DNA from: Rhizobium gallicum bv. gallicum R602sp
Lineage (GTDB): Bacteria > Pseudomonadota > Alphaproteobacteria > Rhizobiales > Rhizobiaceae
Assembly: GCF_000816845.1 (NCBI RefSeq)
Contig: NZ_CP006880.1
Coordinates: 2,356,001-2,420,000 of the forward strand
Reading direction: 5' to 3'
DNA: 64,000 nucleotides
The translations under genes and the position numbers were made by a program. This document shows positions 26,401-36,113 of this stretch, in pieces (the stretch's first letter is position 1; each line of letters begins with the position of its first letter). The notes below the pieces were generated by a model, which saw nothing but the letters and a program-made list of their open reading frames with translations, searched no databases and had not been told where the DNA came from.

Positions 26401-27279
26401 TCAGCGCCCCCTTACGCGCAGAAGCTGGTATTGCAGCACCGAAACGACGACGATGATCAGGAAGAGCATCACGGCGACCGCCGAGCCGACACCACCATGA
26501 TTGAGGCGGAAGGCCTCGCGATAAACGAGCTGCAGCAGCACGTAGGTCGAATTGAACGGTCCGCCTTCGGTCATCAGATAGACCTGGTCGAAGATCTTCA
26601 GCTGCAGGATGAGCTGGAGCGTGAGAACGAGCGCCGTGACCGGCCAGATCAGCGGCCAGGTGATGCGGCGGAAGCACTGGAGGCGCGTCGCACCGTCGAG
26701 CATCGCAGCCTCATAATAATCCTGCGGAATATTGCGCAGGCCGGCGATGAAAAGCAAAAGGTTGAAGCCGTTCGTCCACCAGACCGTGACGAGGGCCACC
26801 ATCGGCATGGCCCAGACGGGATCTCGGAAAACACTGATGCGCTTGCCGGTGAAGAATTCGATGATGTACTGCGCGATGCCGAACTGCTGGTCGAGCACCC
26901 ATTGCCATATCTGGGTCACGACAGAAACCGGCAGGATATAGGGAATGAAGAAAAGCACGAGTATCAGGCTCTGCAGCCAGCCCTTCAGCCGCACGACCAT
27001 CAGCGCCAGACCAAGGCCGATCAGCGTATTCGGAATGACGGTCAACAAGACGAAATAGCCGGTGTTCCATACGGACGTATAGAAGAGCTTCTGGCCGAAA
27101 AGCTTCACATAGTTGCCGAAGCCAACCCACTGCCCCACGCCGATCAGTGGCGCGTCGGTGAAGCTCAAGGCAAACATCTTGTAGACCGGGTAGGCAAACA
27201 CGACCAGATAGGCGGTCAGAAACGGGGCGATCATGATGATCGCCGTCAGCGTCTTGCCTCGTCTTTCGCTGCTGAACAC
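26401..27279 (-). CDS. carbohydrate ABC transporter permease (MalF/AraP type)
   Basis: 292 residues with six hydrophobic segments, beginning with a basic stretch and FLTAYLVVFAYPVYKMF. The EAA loop is DYYEAAMLDGATRLQCFRRI followed by TWPLIWPV, typical of CUT1 MalF-like subunits. It is read between the binding-protein gene, from which a 12-bp-stem hairpin separates it, and the second permease gene. Full length, no sign of damage. Confidence 0.92.
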   Translation of the reverse strand: MFSSERRGKTLTAIIMIAPFLTAYLVVFAYPVYKMFALSFTDAPLIGVGQWVGFGNYVKLFGQKLFYTSVWNTGYFVLLTVIPNTLIGLGLALMVVRLKGWLQSLILVLFFIPYILPVSVVTQIWQWVLDQQFGIAQYIIEFFTGKRISVFRDPVWAMPMVALVTVWWTNGFNLLLFIAGLRNIPQDYYEAAMLDGATRLQCFRRITWPLIWPVTALVLTLQLILQLKIFDQVYLMTEGGPFNSTYVLLQLVYREAFRLNHGGVGSAVAVMLFLIIVVVSVLQYQLLRVRGR

Positions 27280-27302
27280 TAAGCATCTCCTTCAAGCGCA
27301 AA

Positions 27303-27331
27303 CGCCGGCCGGAGGGTCGCTCCGGCCGGCG
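27303..27331 (-). promoter_or_regulatory. strong intercistronic hairpin after the sugar-binding-protein gene
   Basis: Perfect 12-bp arms CGCCGGCCGGAG and CTCCGGCCGGCG around a 5-base loop, 6 bases past the binding-protein stop. Hairpins here usually protect the upstream mRNA and lower read-through, so that the binding protein is made in excess over the permeases. Confidence 0.7.
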
Positions 27332-27336
27332 AATTC

Positions 27337-28605
27337 TCACATCTGGCTCTGCAGTTCTTCGCGCATCTGCTCGATCGCGTCTTCCGGTTCGAGCTGCCCG
27401 TTCAATGCCGGAACCACGAAGTTCTGCGTCGCTTCGTAGATCGGGCCTGCGACGCCTGCGAGTTTGGAGACCGGATCGAAGACAGCCGTGTCTGCGAGCT
27501 TCGCATAGGTTGCATTCGGCTGCATTTCCTTGAATTCCTTGCTGTCGGTCACGGGCTTATAGGCCGGAATGTGACCCGCGCTCGCCCAGGAGATGCTGTG
27601 CTCGTTCATCCAGTTGATGATCTCGAGTACGATCTTCACCTTCTCCGGAGCGATCGGCCTGGAATCGCTGTTCGGGATCGCGAAGGAGTGCGAGTCCGCC
27701 CAGGTCGCCTGCGTACCCATGAGGTTCGGGATTTCGATGGCACCCCATTCGAAACCGAGATTGCCGTTCTTCTGCAGGTCGACCATGGTCGGCACCTCCC
27801 AGACGCCGTTGATATGCATGGCGGCCTTGCCGGAGGTGAAAAGCGCAATCGAGGCTTCATAGGAAATCAGTTTCGGCGAATAGCCGGTGGAGACCCAGTG
27901 CGCCATGGTCTGCAGCGCCTTGACGCCGGCATCGCCGGGCAGGATCTCGTCTGCGTCGATGAACTTCGCGCCCTGCTGTGAAAGCAGGGTATAAAAGACG
28001 CGCCACATCGAACCGCCTTCGTCGGTATGCAGCGACAACGGATACTCGACCTTGCCGGTTGCCTTGATCTTCTCGAGCGCGGCATTGAAATTGTCGAGCC
28101 CTTCGAGACCCTTGGGCAGACCGTCGTCGCCCAGCAGCCCGGCCTCTTTCAAAATGGTCTTGTTGTAGTAAAGGACGATCGAATGAACGTCGAAGGGAAT
28201 GCCATAGACCTTGTTGTCAAACGTCGCCTGCTTCCAGGCAGCATCGACGTAGTTTTCCTTCTTGATACCGGCCGAAGCGAGCTCTTCCTCCGAGAAGGGC
28301 CGCAGGATGCCGGTCGGGACGGCGAGCGGATAACGCGACATATGATAGGTCATGATGTCGGGCTGCTGGCCGACGGCTGCCGACGTCTGCACCTTGGTAT
28401 AGAAGGGAACGCCCCATTCAAGCGTCGTCGCGTTGATCTTGATGTCCGGGTGGGTATCGTTGAACTCCTTGATGAGCGCCTTCATGCGGATACCGTCACC
28501 TCCGCTTAAGAAATCCCACCAGGTAATATCCGTCTGTGCGAATGCCGCTGCCGAAGGCAGCAATGCGATTGCCGCCGAAACGGCCAGTTTCAATAGTCTT
28601 TTCAT
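27337..28605 (-). CDS. sugar-binding protein of an arabinose-oligosaccharide-type importer
   Basis: 422 residues. A signal peptide (KRLLKLAVSAAIALLPSAAAFAQ) exports it to the periplasm. The mature protein shows the SBP_bac_1 pattern: ITWWDFLSGGDGIRMKALI, VYGIPFDVHSIVLYYNKTI, AAMHINGVWEVPTM and NVLEIIN-like segments. It captures the sugar for the two permeases encoded downstream. The ATPase gene lies 141 bases upstream in the same direction and a hairpin separates it from the permease gene. The ligand is inferred from the GH51 gene in the operon, not from binding residues. Confidence 0.9.
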   Translation of the reverse strand: MKRLLKLAVSAAIALLPSAAAFAQTDITWWDFLSGGDGIRMKALIKEFNDTHPDIKINATTLEWGVPFYTKVQTSAAVGQQPDIMTYHMSRYPLAVPTGILRPFSEEELASAGIKKENYVDAAWKQATFDNKVYGIPFDVHSIVLYYNKTILKEAGLLGDDGLPKGLEGLDNFNAALEKIKATGKVEYPLSLHTDEGGSMWRVFYTLLSQQGAKFIDADEILPGDAGVKALQTMAHWVSTGYSPKLISYEASIALFTSGKAAMHINGVWEVPTMVDLQKNGNLGFEWGAIEIPNLMGTQATWADSHSFAIPNSDSRPIAPEKVKIVLEIINWMNEHSISWASAGHIPAYKPVTDSKEFKEMQPNATYAKLADTAVFDPVSKLAGVAGPIYEATQNFVVPALNGQLEPEDAIEQMREELQSQM

Positions 28606-28746
28606 GTCGGGTCCTCCTCGATAAATTCATGGGTTGTGACCATCCCGCGGTACGGAACGGTCTTGGCCGCAGACCTCCTCCAAGGCCCGCATCCTCATCT
28701 TGCATTCACTTCCGAAATCCGGGCTCAGGCACCCGAATTGCGGCTA

Positions 28747-29832
28747 TCAGCTGAGCCTCCTGCCTTCGCTGTCGAAGGCCAGCATTTCGGGCACCCTCAA
28801 AGAGAGGCTGATCTTTTCCTTGGGCTGCGGGCGGCTGTCTCGGCACTCGACCGTCATTTCCGCGCCACTCGCAGTCAGTATGTGCAGATAGCCGGTGCCG
28901 CCGAGCTCCTCGGTGAACTCGGCCACGGCCGCAAGCGTCACAGTGCCTTCGCCCGCCCCGAGCCCGATATGCTCCGGACGGACGCCGACATAAACGCAGG
29001 TGCCGGCAGCAACACCCGTACGCGTCGGCAGATCGAACGGCTGGCCGGGCGCGTCTTCAAGCTCGACCCGCAAAAAGCCTTGCCCCGCGTTTACGACTTT
29101 TGCCTTCAGAAAGTTCATACCCGGCGAGCCGATGAAGCCTGCGACGAACATGTTTTGCGGATCGCGATAGAGCTCAAGCGGCGCGCCGACCTGCTGGACG
29201 ACGCCTCCTTTCAGCACGACGATCTTGTCGGCAAGCGTCATCGCCTCGACCTGGTCATGCGTGACATAGACCATGGTCGCGCCGATTTGCCGGTGCAGGC
29301 GGGCGATCTCCATGCGCATCTTTACGCGCAATTCGGCGTCAAGATTGGACAGCGGCTCATCAAAAAGGAAGACGCGCGGCTCGCGCACGATCGCCCGGCC
29401 GATCGCCACGCGCTGGCGCTGGCCGCCGGAAAGCTGGCTTGGCTTGTGATCCAGATAGTCACCGAGACGCAGAATGTCCGCCGCCGCCTTGACCTTCTGC
29501 CGGATCTCCGCTTTCGGCCGACGAGCGATCGACAGGCTGAACGCCATGTTTTCGAAAACGGACAGATGCGGATAAAGCGCATAGGACTGGAAGACCATCG
29601 CCACGCCGCGCTTGGAGGCTTCCCTGTGCGTCACGTCGTCGTTTTCGATGCGGATTTGTCCGCCGCTCGTCTCCTCCAGCCCTGCAATCATTCTGAGCAA
29701 CGTCGACTTTCCGCAGCCCGAGGGACCGACAAAAACCGCGAACTCGCTCTGTTCGATCTCGATATCGACGCCATGAATGACCTTGAACGAGCCGAACGAC
29801 TTGCTGACATTCGTCAGCTTGATACCAGACAT
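28747..29832 (-). CDS. carbohydrate ABC transporter ATPase (MsmK/UgpC type)
   Basis: 361 residues. Walker A GPSGCGKST, Q-loop VFQSYALYPH, signature QLSGGQRQRVAIGRAI, Walker B RVFLFDEPLSNLD and the switch VTHDQVEAMTLAD are all intact. A C-terminal TOBE/regulatory domain (about residue 240 on, with GVRPEHIGLG) is typical of CUT1 ATPases shared between sugars. It drives the importer from the cytoplasmic side. It sits between the GH51 gene and the binding-protein gene, an order that puts the hydrolase first in the transcript. Confidence 0.95.
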   Translation of the reverse strand: MSGIKLTNVSKSFGSFKVIHGVDIEIEQSEFAVFVGPSGCGKSTLLRMIAGLEETSGGQIRIENDDVTHREASKRGVAMVFQSYALYPHLSVFENMAFSLSIARRPKAEIRQKVKAAADILRLGDYLDHKPSQLSGGQRQRVAIGRAIVREPRVFLFDEPLSNLDAELRVKMRMEIARLHRQIGATMVYVTHDQVEAMTLADKIVVLKGGVVQQVGAPLELYRDPQNMFVAGFIGSPGMNFLKAKVVNAGQGFLRVELEDAPGQPFDLPTRTGVAAGTCVYVGVRPEHIGLGAGEGTVTLAAVAEFTEELGGTGYLHILTASGAEMTVECRDSRPQPKEKISLSLRVPEMLAFDSEGRRLS

Positions 29833-29893
29833 GCATCCTCCCGATTGTCGTTTTCATCGGAGCGGCTCCTGCGCCGCCCCGATGGCAATCAGT

Positions 29894-31414
29894 TCACGCC
29901 GAAGCGACAGACAGCAGAATGAAATGATAGGATTTTGCCGGCAGGGCCCCGATGAGCGCACCCTCGTCGGTGATGGAAAGACCTGTGCCCGGCCTTGGGA
30001 CGATGCGCTCCTGGTTCTCGACCGCGTTCCTGGCTTTCAGATCCTCGCCCGTCATGACGTGATGCTGCACGATCTTGAGACCCTTAAAGCCTTGCAGGTC
30101 GACGCTGAGGTCCATCGCCTCGTCGAGGCTGCGGTTGATCGCAAAGAGCGCTATGGTCTTGCCATCGTCGTGCAGCACCGCCGACAGATCGAGATAGGGC
30201 ACGTCCTGCGCGACCTCGCAGTCGTAAGTCGGGCCGGATGACGACACCGTCAGCGCGGTGCCGCGACCGTATTTCGAGGCAAATTGCAGCGGATAATAAA
30301 TCGACTGGCGCCATGCCGGACCGCCGGCCTTGGTGAGGATCGGCGCAATCACATTGACGAGCTGCGCCATGCAGGCGATCTTGACCCGGTCGGAGCGGCG
30401 GATGAAGACATTGATCAGCGAAGCGACGAAAATCGCATCCTCGAGATTATAGAGTTCTTCGAGGAGCGGCGGCGCTTCCGGCCAATCCCAGCTCGCGATA
30501 CGCTCACCGTCTTCCTTGCGGTCGTGATACCAGACGTTCCATTCGTCGAAGCAGATCTTCACGTCGCGCTTCGACCGCTTCTTCGCCTTGATGTAGTCGA
30601 TGACGCCGCCGATGGTGACGATGTAGCGATCGAGCTCGATCGCCTTGGCATAATAGTTCAGCGTGTCGTTTTCTTCGTTGCCGAAGTACTTGTGCAGCGA
30701 AATGTAGTCGACGCTGTCATAGCTCGCATCGAGAACCGTCGCCTCCCATTCGGGATAACTCTTCATCTTGTCGTTGGACGAGCCGCAGACAACCGTCTCC
30801 AGGGTCTTGTCGAAATATTTGAAGGCCTTGCTGACTTCGTTGGCGAGGTGGCCGTACTCGGCAGCACTCTTGTGGCCGACCTGCCAGGGACCGTCCATCT
30901 CGTTTCCGAGGCACCAGATACGGACATTGTGCGGGTTCTTGTAACCGTGCTTGGCGCGCAGGTCGCTCCAGTAGGTTCCGCCCGGATGATTGCAATATTC
31001 GAGGAAGTTGCGGGCATCGTTCAGGCCGCGCGAGCCGAGGTTCATGGCAAGCATCATCTCGGTGTTGGCAAGCTTCGACCAGTCGGCGAATTCGTTGATG
31101 CCCACTTGGTTCGTTTCACGTGTTCGCCACGCAAGATCAAGCCGGGTGGGACGCTGGTCCCGCGGGCCGATACCGTCTTCCCAATGATAGGCCGAGACGA
31201 AATTGCCACCCGGATAACGCACGATCGGCATGTCGAGATCGCGCACCATATCAAGAACATCGGTTCGAAAGCCGTCCTTGTCCGCCTTCGCATGGCCCGG
31301 TTCGTAGATCCCGGTGTAAACGGCGCGGCCCATGTGCTCAAGGAAGGAGCCGTAGACCCGCTTGTCGACGGTCGAAATCGTGAATTCCCGGTTGAGGGTG
31401 GCTTTTGCCCGCAT
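29894..31414 (-). CDS. abfA: alpha-N-arabinofuranosidase, glycoside hydrolase family 51
   Basis: 506 residues, no signal peptide, so cytoplasmic. It has the GH51 layout: an (alpha/beta)8 barrel then a beta domain. The N-terminal VYGSFLEHMGRAVYTGIYEPG and RYPGGNFVSAYHWEDGIGP blocks are characteristic. The acid/base is Glu172 in CLGNEMDGPW and the nucleophile Glu291 in KICFDEWNVWY. It releases L-arabinose from arabino-oligosaccharides brought in by the downstream ABC importer, which fits plant hemicellulose or pectin side chains in the rhizosphere. First gene of the leftward operon. Confidence 0.95.
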   Translation of the reverse strand: MRAKATLNREFTISTVDKRVYGSFLEHMGRAVYTGIYEPGHAKADKDGFRTDVLDMVRDLDMPIVRYPGGNFVSAYHWEDGIGPRDQRPTRLDLAWRTRETNQVGINEFADWSKLANTEMMLAMNLGSRGLNDARNFLEYCNHPGGTYWSDLRAKHGYKNPHNVRIWCLGNEMDGPWQVGHKSAAEYGHLANEVSKAFKYFDKTLETVVCGSSNDKMKSYPEWEATVLDASYDSVDYISLHKYFGNEENDTLNYYAKAIELDRYIVTIGGVIDYIKAKKRSKRDVKICFDEWNVWYHDRKEDGERIASWDWPEAPPLLEELYNLEDAIFVASLINVFIRRSDRVKIACMAQLVNVIAPILTKAGGPAWRQSIYYPLQFASKYGRGTALTVSSSGPTYDCEVAQDVPYLDLSAVLHDDGKTIALFAINRSLDEAMDLSVDLQGFKGLKIVQHHVMTGEDLKARNAVENQERIVPRPGTGLSITDEGALIGALPAKSYHFILLSVASA

Positions 31415-31851
31415 GAATCTTCCTCGTTCATTGAATTTGATTTTTCCGCAAGCTAGACTCGGAAATTTTTTATTTCAAGTATTTTGTTTTATATCAAAAA
31501 ATCAGTTTCATATGGCGGTCGTGTGCGATGGGCGCAGGTATTTGGCGTGATCCTTAACGCTGATTCCAGTATGTGTTGTGCCTTGCTTTATCCTGGCCAC
31601 CTGCGCATTTGAGCTTCGCATTCGGTCGTCATCGACCGGCCTTGATCCACTTGGAGGATCGCTGCCCTGGCGTGACATTGACCGCAGAAGCTGCGATTAT
31701 GAGCGCCAGATCGGGTGAACCGTCACCAGGACAATCCGAGGGAAGGATCTCTTTTCACGTTCGCGTCGTTTCCTCTTCGAGGACTTCTTTGGCGGCGGGA
31801 CGGCGGCGTGTCGGCGGCTATGGAACAGCGATCGTCAACCAGGAAATAACC
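31415..31851. other. divergent gap between abfA and kup
   Basis: 437 bases. The part near abfA (about 31455-31510) is very AT-rich and likely holds the leftward operon promoter. The kup frame stays open upstream to 31573 but lacks ribosome sites and family similarity there, so it is treated as leader. No other gene is seen. Confidence 0.5.
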
Positions 31852-33762
31852 GTGACCTCGACGAAGCCACCCGGGAACGGACCCCAAGCCGGAAACGATC
31901 ACCGACCGGCGAATTTTCCCCTCCTCGTGCTCGGAGCCCTCGGCGTCGTCTACGGCGATATCGGCACAAGCCCGATTTATGCATTCCGCGAAGCCCTGAC
32001 GGTCTCCGGTCAGGTGTCAGGAATGGTCGATGGCAAGCAAATTCTCGGTTTGCTTTCCCTGATCGTCTGGGCATTGACCGCCATCGTCGCCATCAAATAC
32101 GTCGGCTTCGTCTTGAAAGCCGACAACAAAGGAGAAGGCGGCACACTTTCACTGATGTCGCTCGCTCGAGAGAGCCTTGAAGGCAGGCCGGTTTGGGTCC
32201 TTGTGCTTGGCATTGTCGGCGCGTCGCTGTTTCTGGGCGATGCAATAATAACGCCTGCGATATCGGTATTATCGGCCGTCGAGGGCCTCGAGGTGGTCGC
32301 CCCACAGCTTTCGCATTGGGTCGTCCCGACCACGGTTGCCATCATAACGGTACTGTTTCTCGTTCAACGGTTCGGGACCGGCGGTGTCGCATCGGTATTC
32401 GGTCCCGTCACCGCATTATGGTTTTTGACCCTTGGCGTCTCCGGCCTTGCGCACATCCTCCAACAGCCCTTGATCCTCTCGGCCATCAATCCACTTCACG
32501 CCATACAATTTCTCGGCACGCATGCTGGAATTTCGGTGCCGGTTCTGGGTGCAGTGTTCCTGGCGGTAACCGGCGCAGAGGCGCTCTATGTGGATCTTGG
32601 GCATTTCGGGCGCAAGCCGATCGTCTTTGCCTGGTTCGCGCTGGTGTTTCCAAGCCTGCTTTTGAACTATTTCGGTCAGGGCGCATATGTCCTCAGCCAT
32701 CCTGAGGACATCGAACATCCTTTTTTTGCAATGCAGCCCGAATGGGCGCAGTTTCCTGTGGTCGTTCTCGCCACCGCTGCAACCGTCATTGCCAGCCAAG
32801 CGGTCATATCGGGGGCATATTCCCTTATTCGCCAAGCGATGCATCTCAATCTTCTGCCGCGCTTCAGCATCCGCCATACCTCGGAAACTCAGGCCGGACA
32901 GATCTACATGCCCCAGATCAATGCCTTGTTGTTCGTCGCCGTCATCGCATTGGTGATCACATTTCGAAATTCCAGCGGTCTGTCCGCCGCCTACGGCATC
33001 GCCGTCACCGGTGAGATGCTCATTACCGCTATTTTGCTTTTCGTCGTCGCGCGACGCGTCTGGAGATGGCGACGGACACTTGCATTAATGGTAATCGCTC
33101 CGCTGATCTTGATCGACACCAGCTTCTTCGTCGCCAACGTCGCAAAGTTCGGACAAGGCGGCTGGGTTCCCGTCGCCGTGGCCCTCACCGCCGCGTTCTT
33201 GATGCAAACCTGGATTTCCGGGCGTCGCTTGCTGACAATTAGAACGAGGGCAGACGAGGTCCCCCTCACGATGATCATTGACAATCTGACAAGAAAAAGG
33301 CCATCAACCGTGCCGGGAACTGCAGTGTTTCTGACAAGTGACGTCGAAGGTGCGCCTACTGCTCTCTTGCATAGCATGAAGCACTACAAGGTGCTGCACG
33401 AGCACAATATCATCCTCAGCGTTCTCACGTCCCCGTCACCTTATGTTGCCGATGACGAGAAAATCTTCCTTGAGGGCCTGCATCCCCTTTTCAGCCGCAT
33501 CGTCATCACCTTTGGTTATATGGAGACCCCCAACATTCCCCGCGCCCTTATCCTGGCGCGCAAGCTCGGCCTGAAATTCGATATCATGTCGACGACCTTT
33601 TTCCTGTCGCGCAGGACGATCTTGCCGTCCGAGAAAGGCGGCATGCCGCTGTGGCAGGATCGGGTGTTCATCGCACTCGCGCACAATGCCAGCAACGCAA
33701 CCGAGTATTTCCGGCTGCCGACCGGGCGTGTCGTCGAACTCGGCATCCAGGTGACGATATGA
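31852..33762 (+). CDS. kup: potassium uptake protein Kup
   Basis: 636 residues from a GTG at 31852, which has AGGA 8 bases before it and gives the usual Kup length; an upstream in-frame extension of 93 codons is rejected. About twelve membrane segments start with LVLGALGVVYGDIGTSPIYAF, split here as LGALGVVYGDIG and TSPIYAF, the family hallmark. Further blocks are KADNKGEGGTLSLMSLA, LFLGDAIITPAISVLSAVEGL and ALYVDLGHFG. The C-terminal third is a cytoplasmic domain (PGTAVFLTSD, SLR-like RILLTFGYMETPNIP). It is a proton-coupled potassium importer of the inner membrane. It has no operon partner. Confidence 0.95.
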   Translation: MTSTKPPGNGPQAGNDHRPANFPLLVLGALGVVYGDIGTSPIYAFREALTVSGQVSGMVDGKQILGLLSLIVWALTAIVAIKYVGFVLKADNKGEGGTLSLMSLARESLEGRPVWVLVLGIVGASLFLGDAIITPAISVLSAVEGLEVVAPQLSHWVVPTTVAIITVLFLVQRFGTGGVASVFGPVTALWFLTLGVSGLAHILQQPLILSAINPLHAIQFLGTHAGISVPVLGAVFLAVTGAEALYVDLGHFGRKPIVFAWFALVFPSLLLNYFGQGAYVLSHPEDIEHPFFAMQPEWAQFPVVVLATAATVIASQAVISGAYSLIRQAMHLNLLPRFSIRHTSETQAGQIYMPQINALLFVAVIALVITFRNSSGLSAAYGIAVTGEMLITAILLFVVARRVWRWRRTLALMVIAPLILIDTSFFVANVAKFGQGGWVPVAVALTAAFLMQTWISGRRLLTIRTRADEVPLTMIIDNLTRKRPSTVPGTAVFLTSDVEGAPTALLHSMKHYKVLHEHNIILSVLTSPSPYVADDEKIFLEGLHPLFSRIVITFGYMETPNIPRALILARKLGLKFDIMSTTFFLSRRTILPSEKGGMPLWQDRVFIALAHNASNATEYFRLPTGRVVELGIQVTI

Positions 33763-33932
33763 TTGGCTACAAAGGCGAATAACGTCAGACAGTTCGCCCG
33801 GTCGACATCAAAGAGCCGTCAGCGGCAATGGTCGGACTTGTTTTCGGCTTTATCCCGCAATGGGCGGTTCCAGATTGCCGCCAGAGTCTTGAGATACGAG
33901 CAGGGCTTGCTTCTGGCAAAATGACCGGCGCT

Positions 33933-34544
33933 CTAAAGCTTCGGCGTCAGCATCTCGAAGCGGTCGCGGACGGTGGAGCAGAGGTCGCCGCCAAGGCGGG
34001 CGATCGCATCGACTGCTCCCGGTTCAACATGAAAACGCTCCGGATCGACAACCCCGTCACGATAGTGCGCAAAGACGATTTCACCGAGGATAACCTGGCG
34101 CGACTTGCCAAGCTCCAGCGTCACATGCCTGCGGCATTCGAAGGCGGCAGGAGCCTCCGCAATCCACGGCGAACCGACCTTTTCTCCGGGCATGGCCGTC
34201 AGACCCGCCTCCTTCAGTTCGTCGACACCGCGCGGATACTTCGCTCCGCAGACATGCATCGCCTCGGCGATTGAAAACGAGACGATATTGACGGTGAAAA
34301 CCTCGGTCATGCGGATATTGCGGGCGGTATCCTTGAAGGACATGTCCGGATGGTTCTCGACGCCCAGCGCCAGGATCGGCGGATCGGCCGAAAGGCAATT
34401 GAAGAAGGAAAAGGGTGCGGCATTGATGCGGCCATCCTCATCCACCGTCGTCACCAGCGCGATCGGACGCGGAATGATCGTGCCGATCATCAGCTTGTAG
34501 CGCTCGCGCTCGCTCAATGCCGTAAAGTCGAAGGAGATGCTCAT
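33933..34544 (-). CDS. flavin reductase-like FMN-binding protein
   Basis: 203 residues. The split-barrel flavin-binding block is IIPRPIALVTTVDEDGRIN plus AAPFSFFNCLSADPP, with DTARNIRMTEVFTVNIV next, all standard for the flavin_reduct family. Members reduce flavin or use bound FMN to process substrates. The start was placed at MSISFDF (34544), two bases past the racemase stop (TGAGATG), implying coupling; a 9-codon extension is rejected. It is the last gene of the six-gene ABC/racemase operon. The substrate is unknown; it may act on the compound that this importer brings in. Confidence 0.85.
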   Translation of the reverse strand: MSISFDFTALSERERYKLMIGTIIPRPIALVTTVDEDGRINAAPFSFFNCLSADPPILALGVENHPDMSFKDTARNIRMTEVFTVNIVSFSIAEAMHVCGAKYPRGVDELKEAGLTAMPGEKVGSPWIAEAPAAFECRRHVTLELGKSRQVILGEIVFAHYRDGVVDPERFHVEPGAVDAIARLGGDLCSTVRDRFEMLTPKL

Positions 34545-34545
34545 C

Positions 34546-35289
34546 TCAGCTTGGCGTCCCCATCGGCGCAAATCTGCTCATCGCGCCCGTGAAGGCCTTG
34601 GGAAGCGGCGAGGCATAGGAGCCGCGCTTGCTGGTCGAAAGCCCGAGCGATACCAGCGCTTCGGCCTGCTTCACGGCCGCGGCAACGCCATCGACGACCG
34701 GAACACCATAGATCTCCTGCAAATCACGCGCGAGATCGGTCATGCCCGCACAGCCGAGCACGATTGCTTCTGCACCATCCTCGGAAAGGGCCTTTTCGAT
34801 TTCAGCCCGAAGCTTTCCGATGGCACCAGAGGCCTCGTTTTCGAGTTCGAGCACCGGGATGTCGCACGCCCTTACCTTCGCCCGGCCGCCCATGCCGTAG
34901 CGGCGGACAAGATTGTCGATGAGCACGCGGGAGCGTTCCAGCGTTGTAACGACCGTGAAGCGTTGCGCCAGGAAGCCGGCCGTCGCTACCGCAGATTCGC
35001 AAAGGCCGAGCACCGGCACGTCGGCAAAGGCGCGCGCCGCATCAAGGCCGGTGTCGTCGAAGCAGGCGACGACCGCCGCGTCATAGCCGGCCCCCTGGCG
35101 CTCCTTCAGCTCCATCAGCAGTCCCGGGATTGCCAGCGCCCCGTCATAATGGCCTTCGATCGAAACCGGTCCCATCGGGGACGTGGCAGCGATGATGTCC
35201 GTTCCCGTTGCAGCGACGGCGCGTGCGGCGATAGCAGCCTTTTCCGTCATCGAGGCCGTCGTGTTGGGGTTTACCAGCAATATGCGCAT
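34546..35289 (-). CDS. Asp/Glu/hydantoin racemase family protein
   Basis: 247 residues. The N-terminal MRILLVNPNTTASMT and the two catalytic cysteines, in AAVVACFDDTGLDAAR and in IVLGCAGMTDL, are diagnostic of the hydantoin racemase branch. It interconverts enantiomers of hydantoins or a related ring compound in the cytoplasm. The gene lies one base past the permease stop and one base before the flavin-reductase-like start, so it is a true member of the ABC operon. Together they suggest import and processing of a cyclic amide or D-amino-acid-like compound (inference). Confidence 0.88.
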   Translation of the reverse strand: MRILLVNPNTTASMTEKAAIAARAVAATGTDIIAATSPMGPVSIEGHYDGALAIPGLLMELKERQGAGYDAAVVACFDDTGLDAARAFADVPVLGLCESAVATAGFLAQRFTVVTTLERSRVLIDNLVRRYGMGGRAKVRACDIPVLELENEASGAIGKLRAEIEKALSEDGAEAIVLGCAGMTDLARDLQEIYGVPVVDGVAAAVKQAEALVSLGLSTSKRGSYASPLPKAFTGAMSRFAPMGTPS

Positions 35290-35290
35290 G

Positions 35291-36112
35291 TCATTTGATC
35301 TTTGCCTGCCGCCGGCTGAGCATCATCATGATGCCGAGCGCGACGAGGATAATGGTGAAGGAGAAGAGCGTCGTCACCGTTCCGAGTGCATAAAGCACGG
35401 GCGTCGTGACATTCGTCGTCATGCCGTAGATTTCGAGCGGCAGGGTGTTGTAGGTGCCCGACGTCATCAGCGTGCGGGCGAATTCGTCATAGGAGAGCGT
35501 GAAGCCGAACAGGCCGACGCCGATCAGGCTCGGCAGGATCATCGGCAAAACGACGTGCCGGAAGGTCTGCCATGAGCTTGCGCCGAGATCGCGCGCCGCT
35601 TCCTCATAGGCCGGAGAGAAGCGGTTGAAGACGGCAAACATGATCAGCACGCCGAACGGCAGCGTCCAGGTGAGGTGCGCCCCGAAAGCCGAGGAATACC
35701 AGGCAGGCTTCAGACCGCCCTGCTGGAAGACGACGCCGATGCCGAGCGAAATGATGATCGAGGGAACAACGAGGCTCGCAACGGTCGCATAAAACAGTGC
35801 CGTCGAGCCCCGGAATTTCCGGCGGAAGGCAAGACCTGCGAGCAGCGAGACGGCGACGGTGACGATCATCACCATCAGGCCGAGCGTAAAGGACCGTTTG
35901 AAGGATGCGCCGAAGTCGCCAACGGCCTGCTTTTCGAAAAGGTTGAAGAACCAGTGAACCGAAACCCCGTTCAGCGGGAAGGTCAGACCACCGTCCGGCC
36001 CCTGGAACGACAGGATCAGCACCGCCGAGAGCGGGCCGTAGAGAAAAACCACAAAGACGGCGAAAAAGGCCGCGAGCACATAGAATTCGACGCTTCGCTT
36101 TTCATGGTTCAT
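35291..36112 (-). CDS. spermidine/putrescine-type ABC transporter permease (PotC)
   Basis: 273 residues with six hydrophobic spans and the cytoplasmic EAA loop YEEAARDLGASSWQTFRHVV. The pattern FYGPLSAVLILSF near the N-terminus and the C-terminal IMMMLSRRQ fit PotC-like subunits. Its stop is one base from the racemase start and its start one base from the PotB-like stop. Substrate class is set by context and may not be a polyamine: this transporter class also takes opines, amino acids and sulfonates. Confidence 0.92.
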   Translation of the reverse strand: MNHEKRSVEFYVLAAFFAVFVVFLYGPLSAVLILSFQGPDGGLTFPLNGVSVHWFFNLFEKQAVGDFGASFKRSFTLGLMVMIVTVAVSLLAGLAFRRKFRGSTALFYATVASLVVPSIIISLGIGVVFQQGGLKPAWYSSAFGAHLTWTLPFGVLIMFAVFNRFSPAYEEAARDLGASSWQTFRHVVLPMILPSLIGVGLFGFTLSYDEFARTLMTSGTYNTLPLEIYGMTTNVTTPVLYALGTVTTLFSFTIILVALGIMMMLSRRQAKIK

Positions 36113-36113
36113 C

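Noticed and set aside
25558..27282. Long plus-strand open frame (574 codons) across the sugar permeases
   Set aside because: It is antisense to two well-supported permease genes, very rich in charged residues with no family motif, as expected for a shadow of high-GC coding DNA.
31573..31851. 93-codon N-terminal extension of Kup
   Set aside because: No similarity to Kup, no ribosome site, and the GTG at 31852 gives the normal length.
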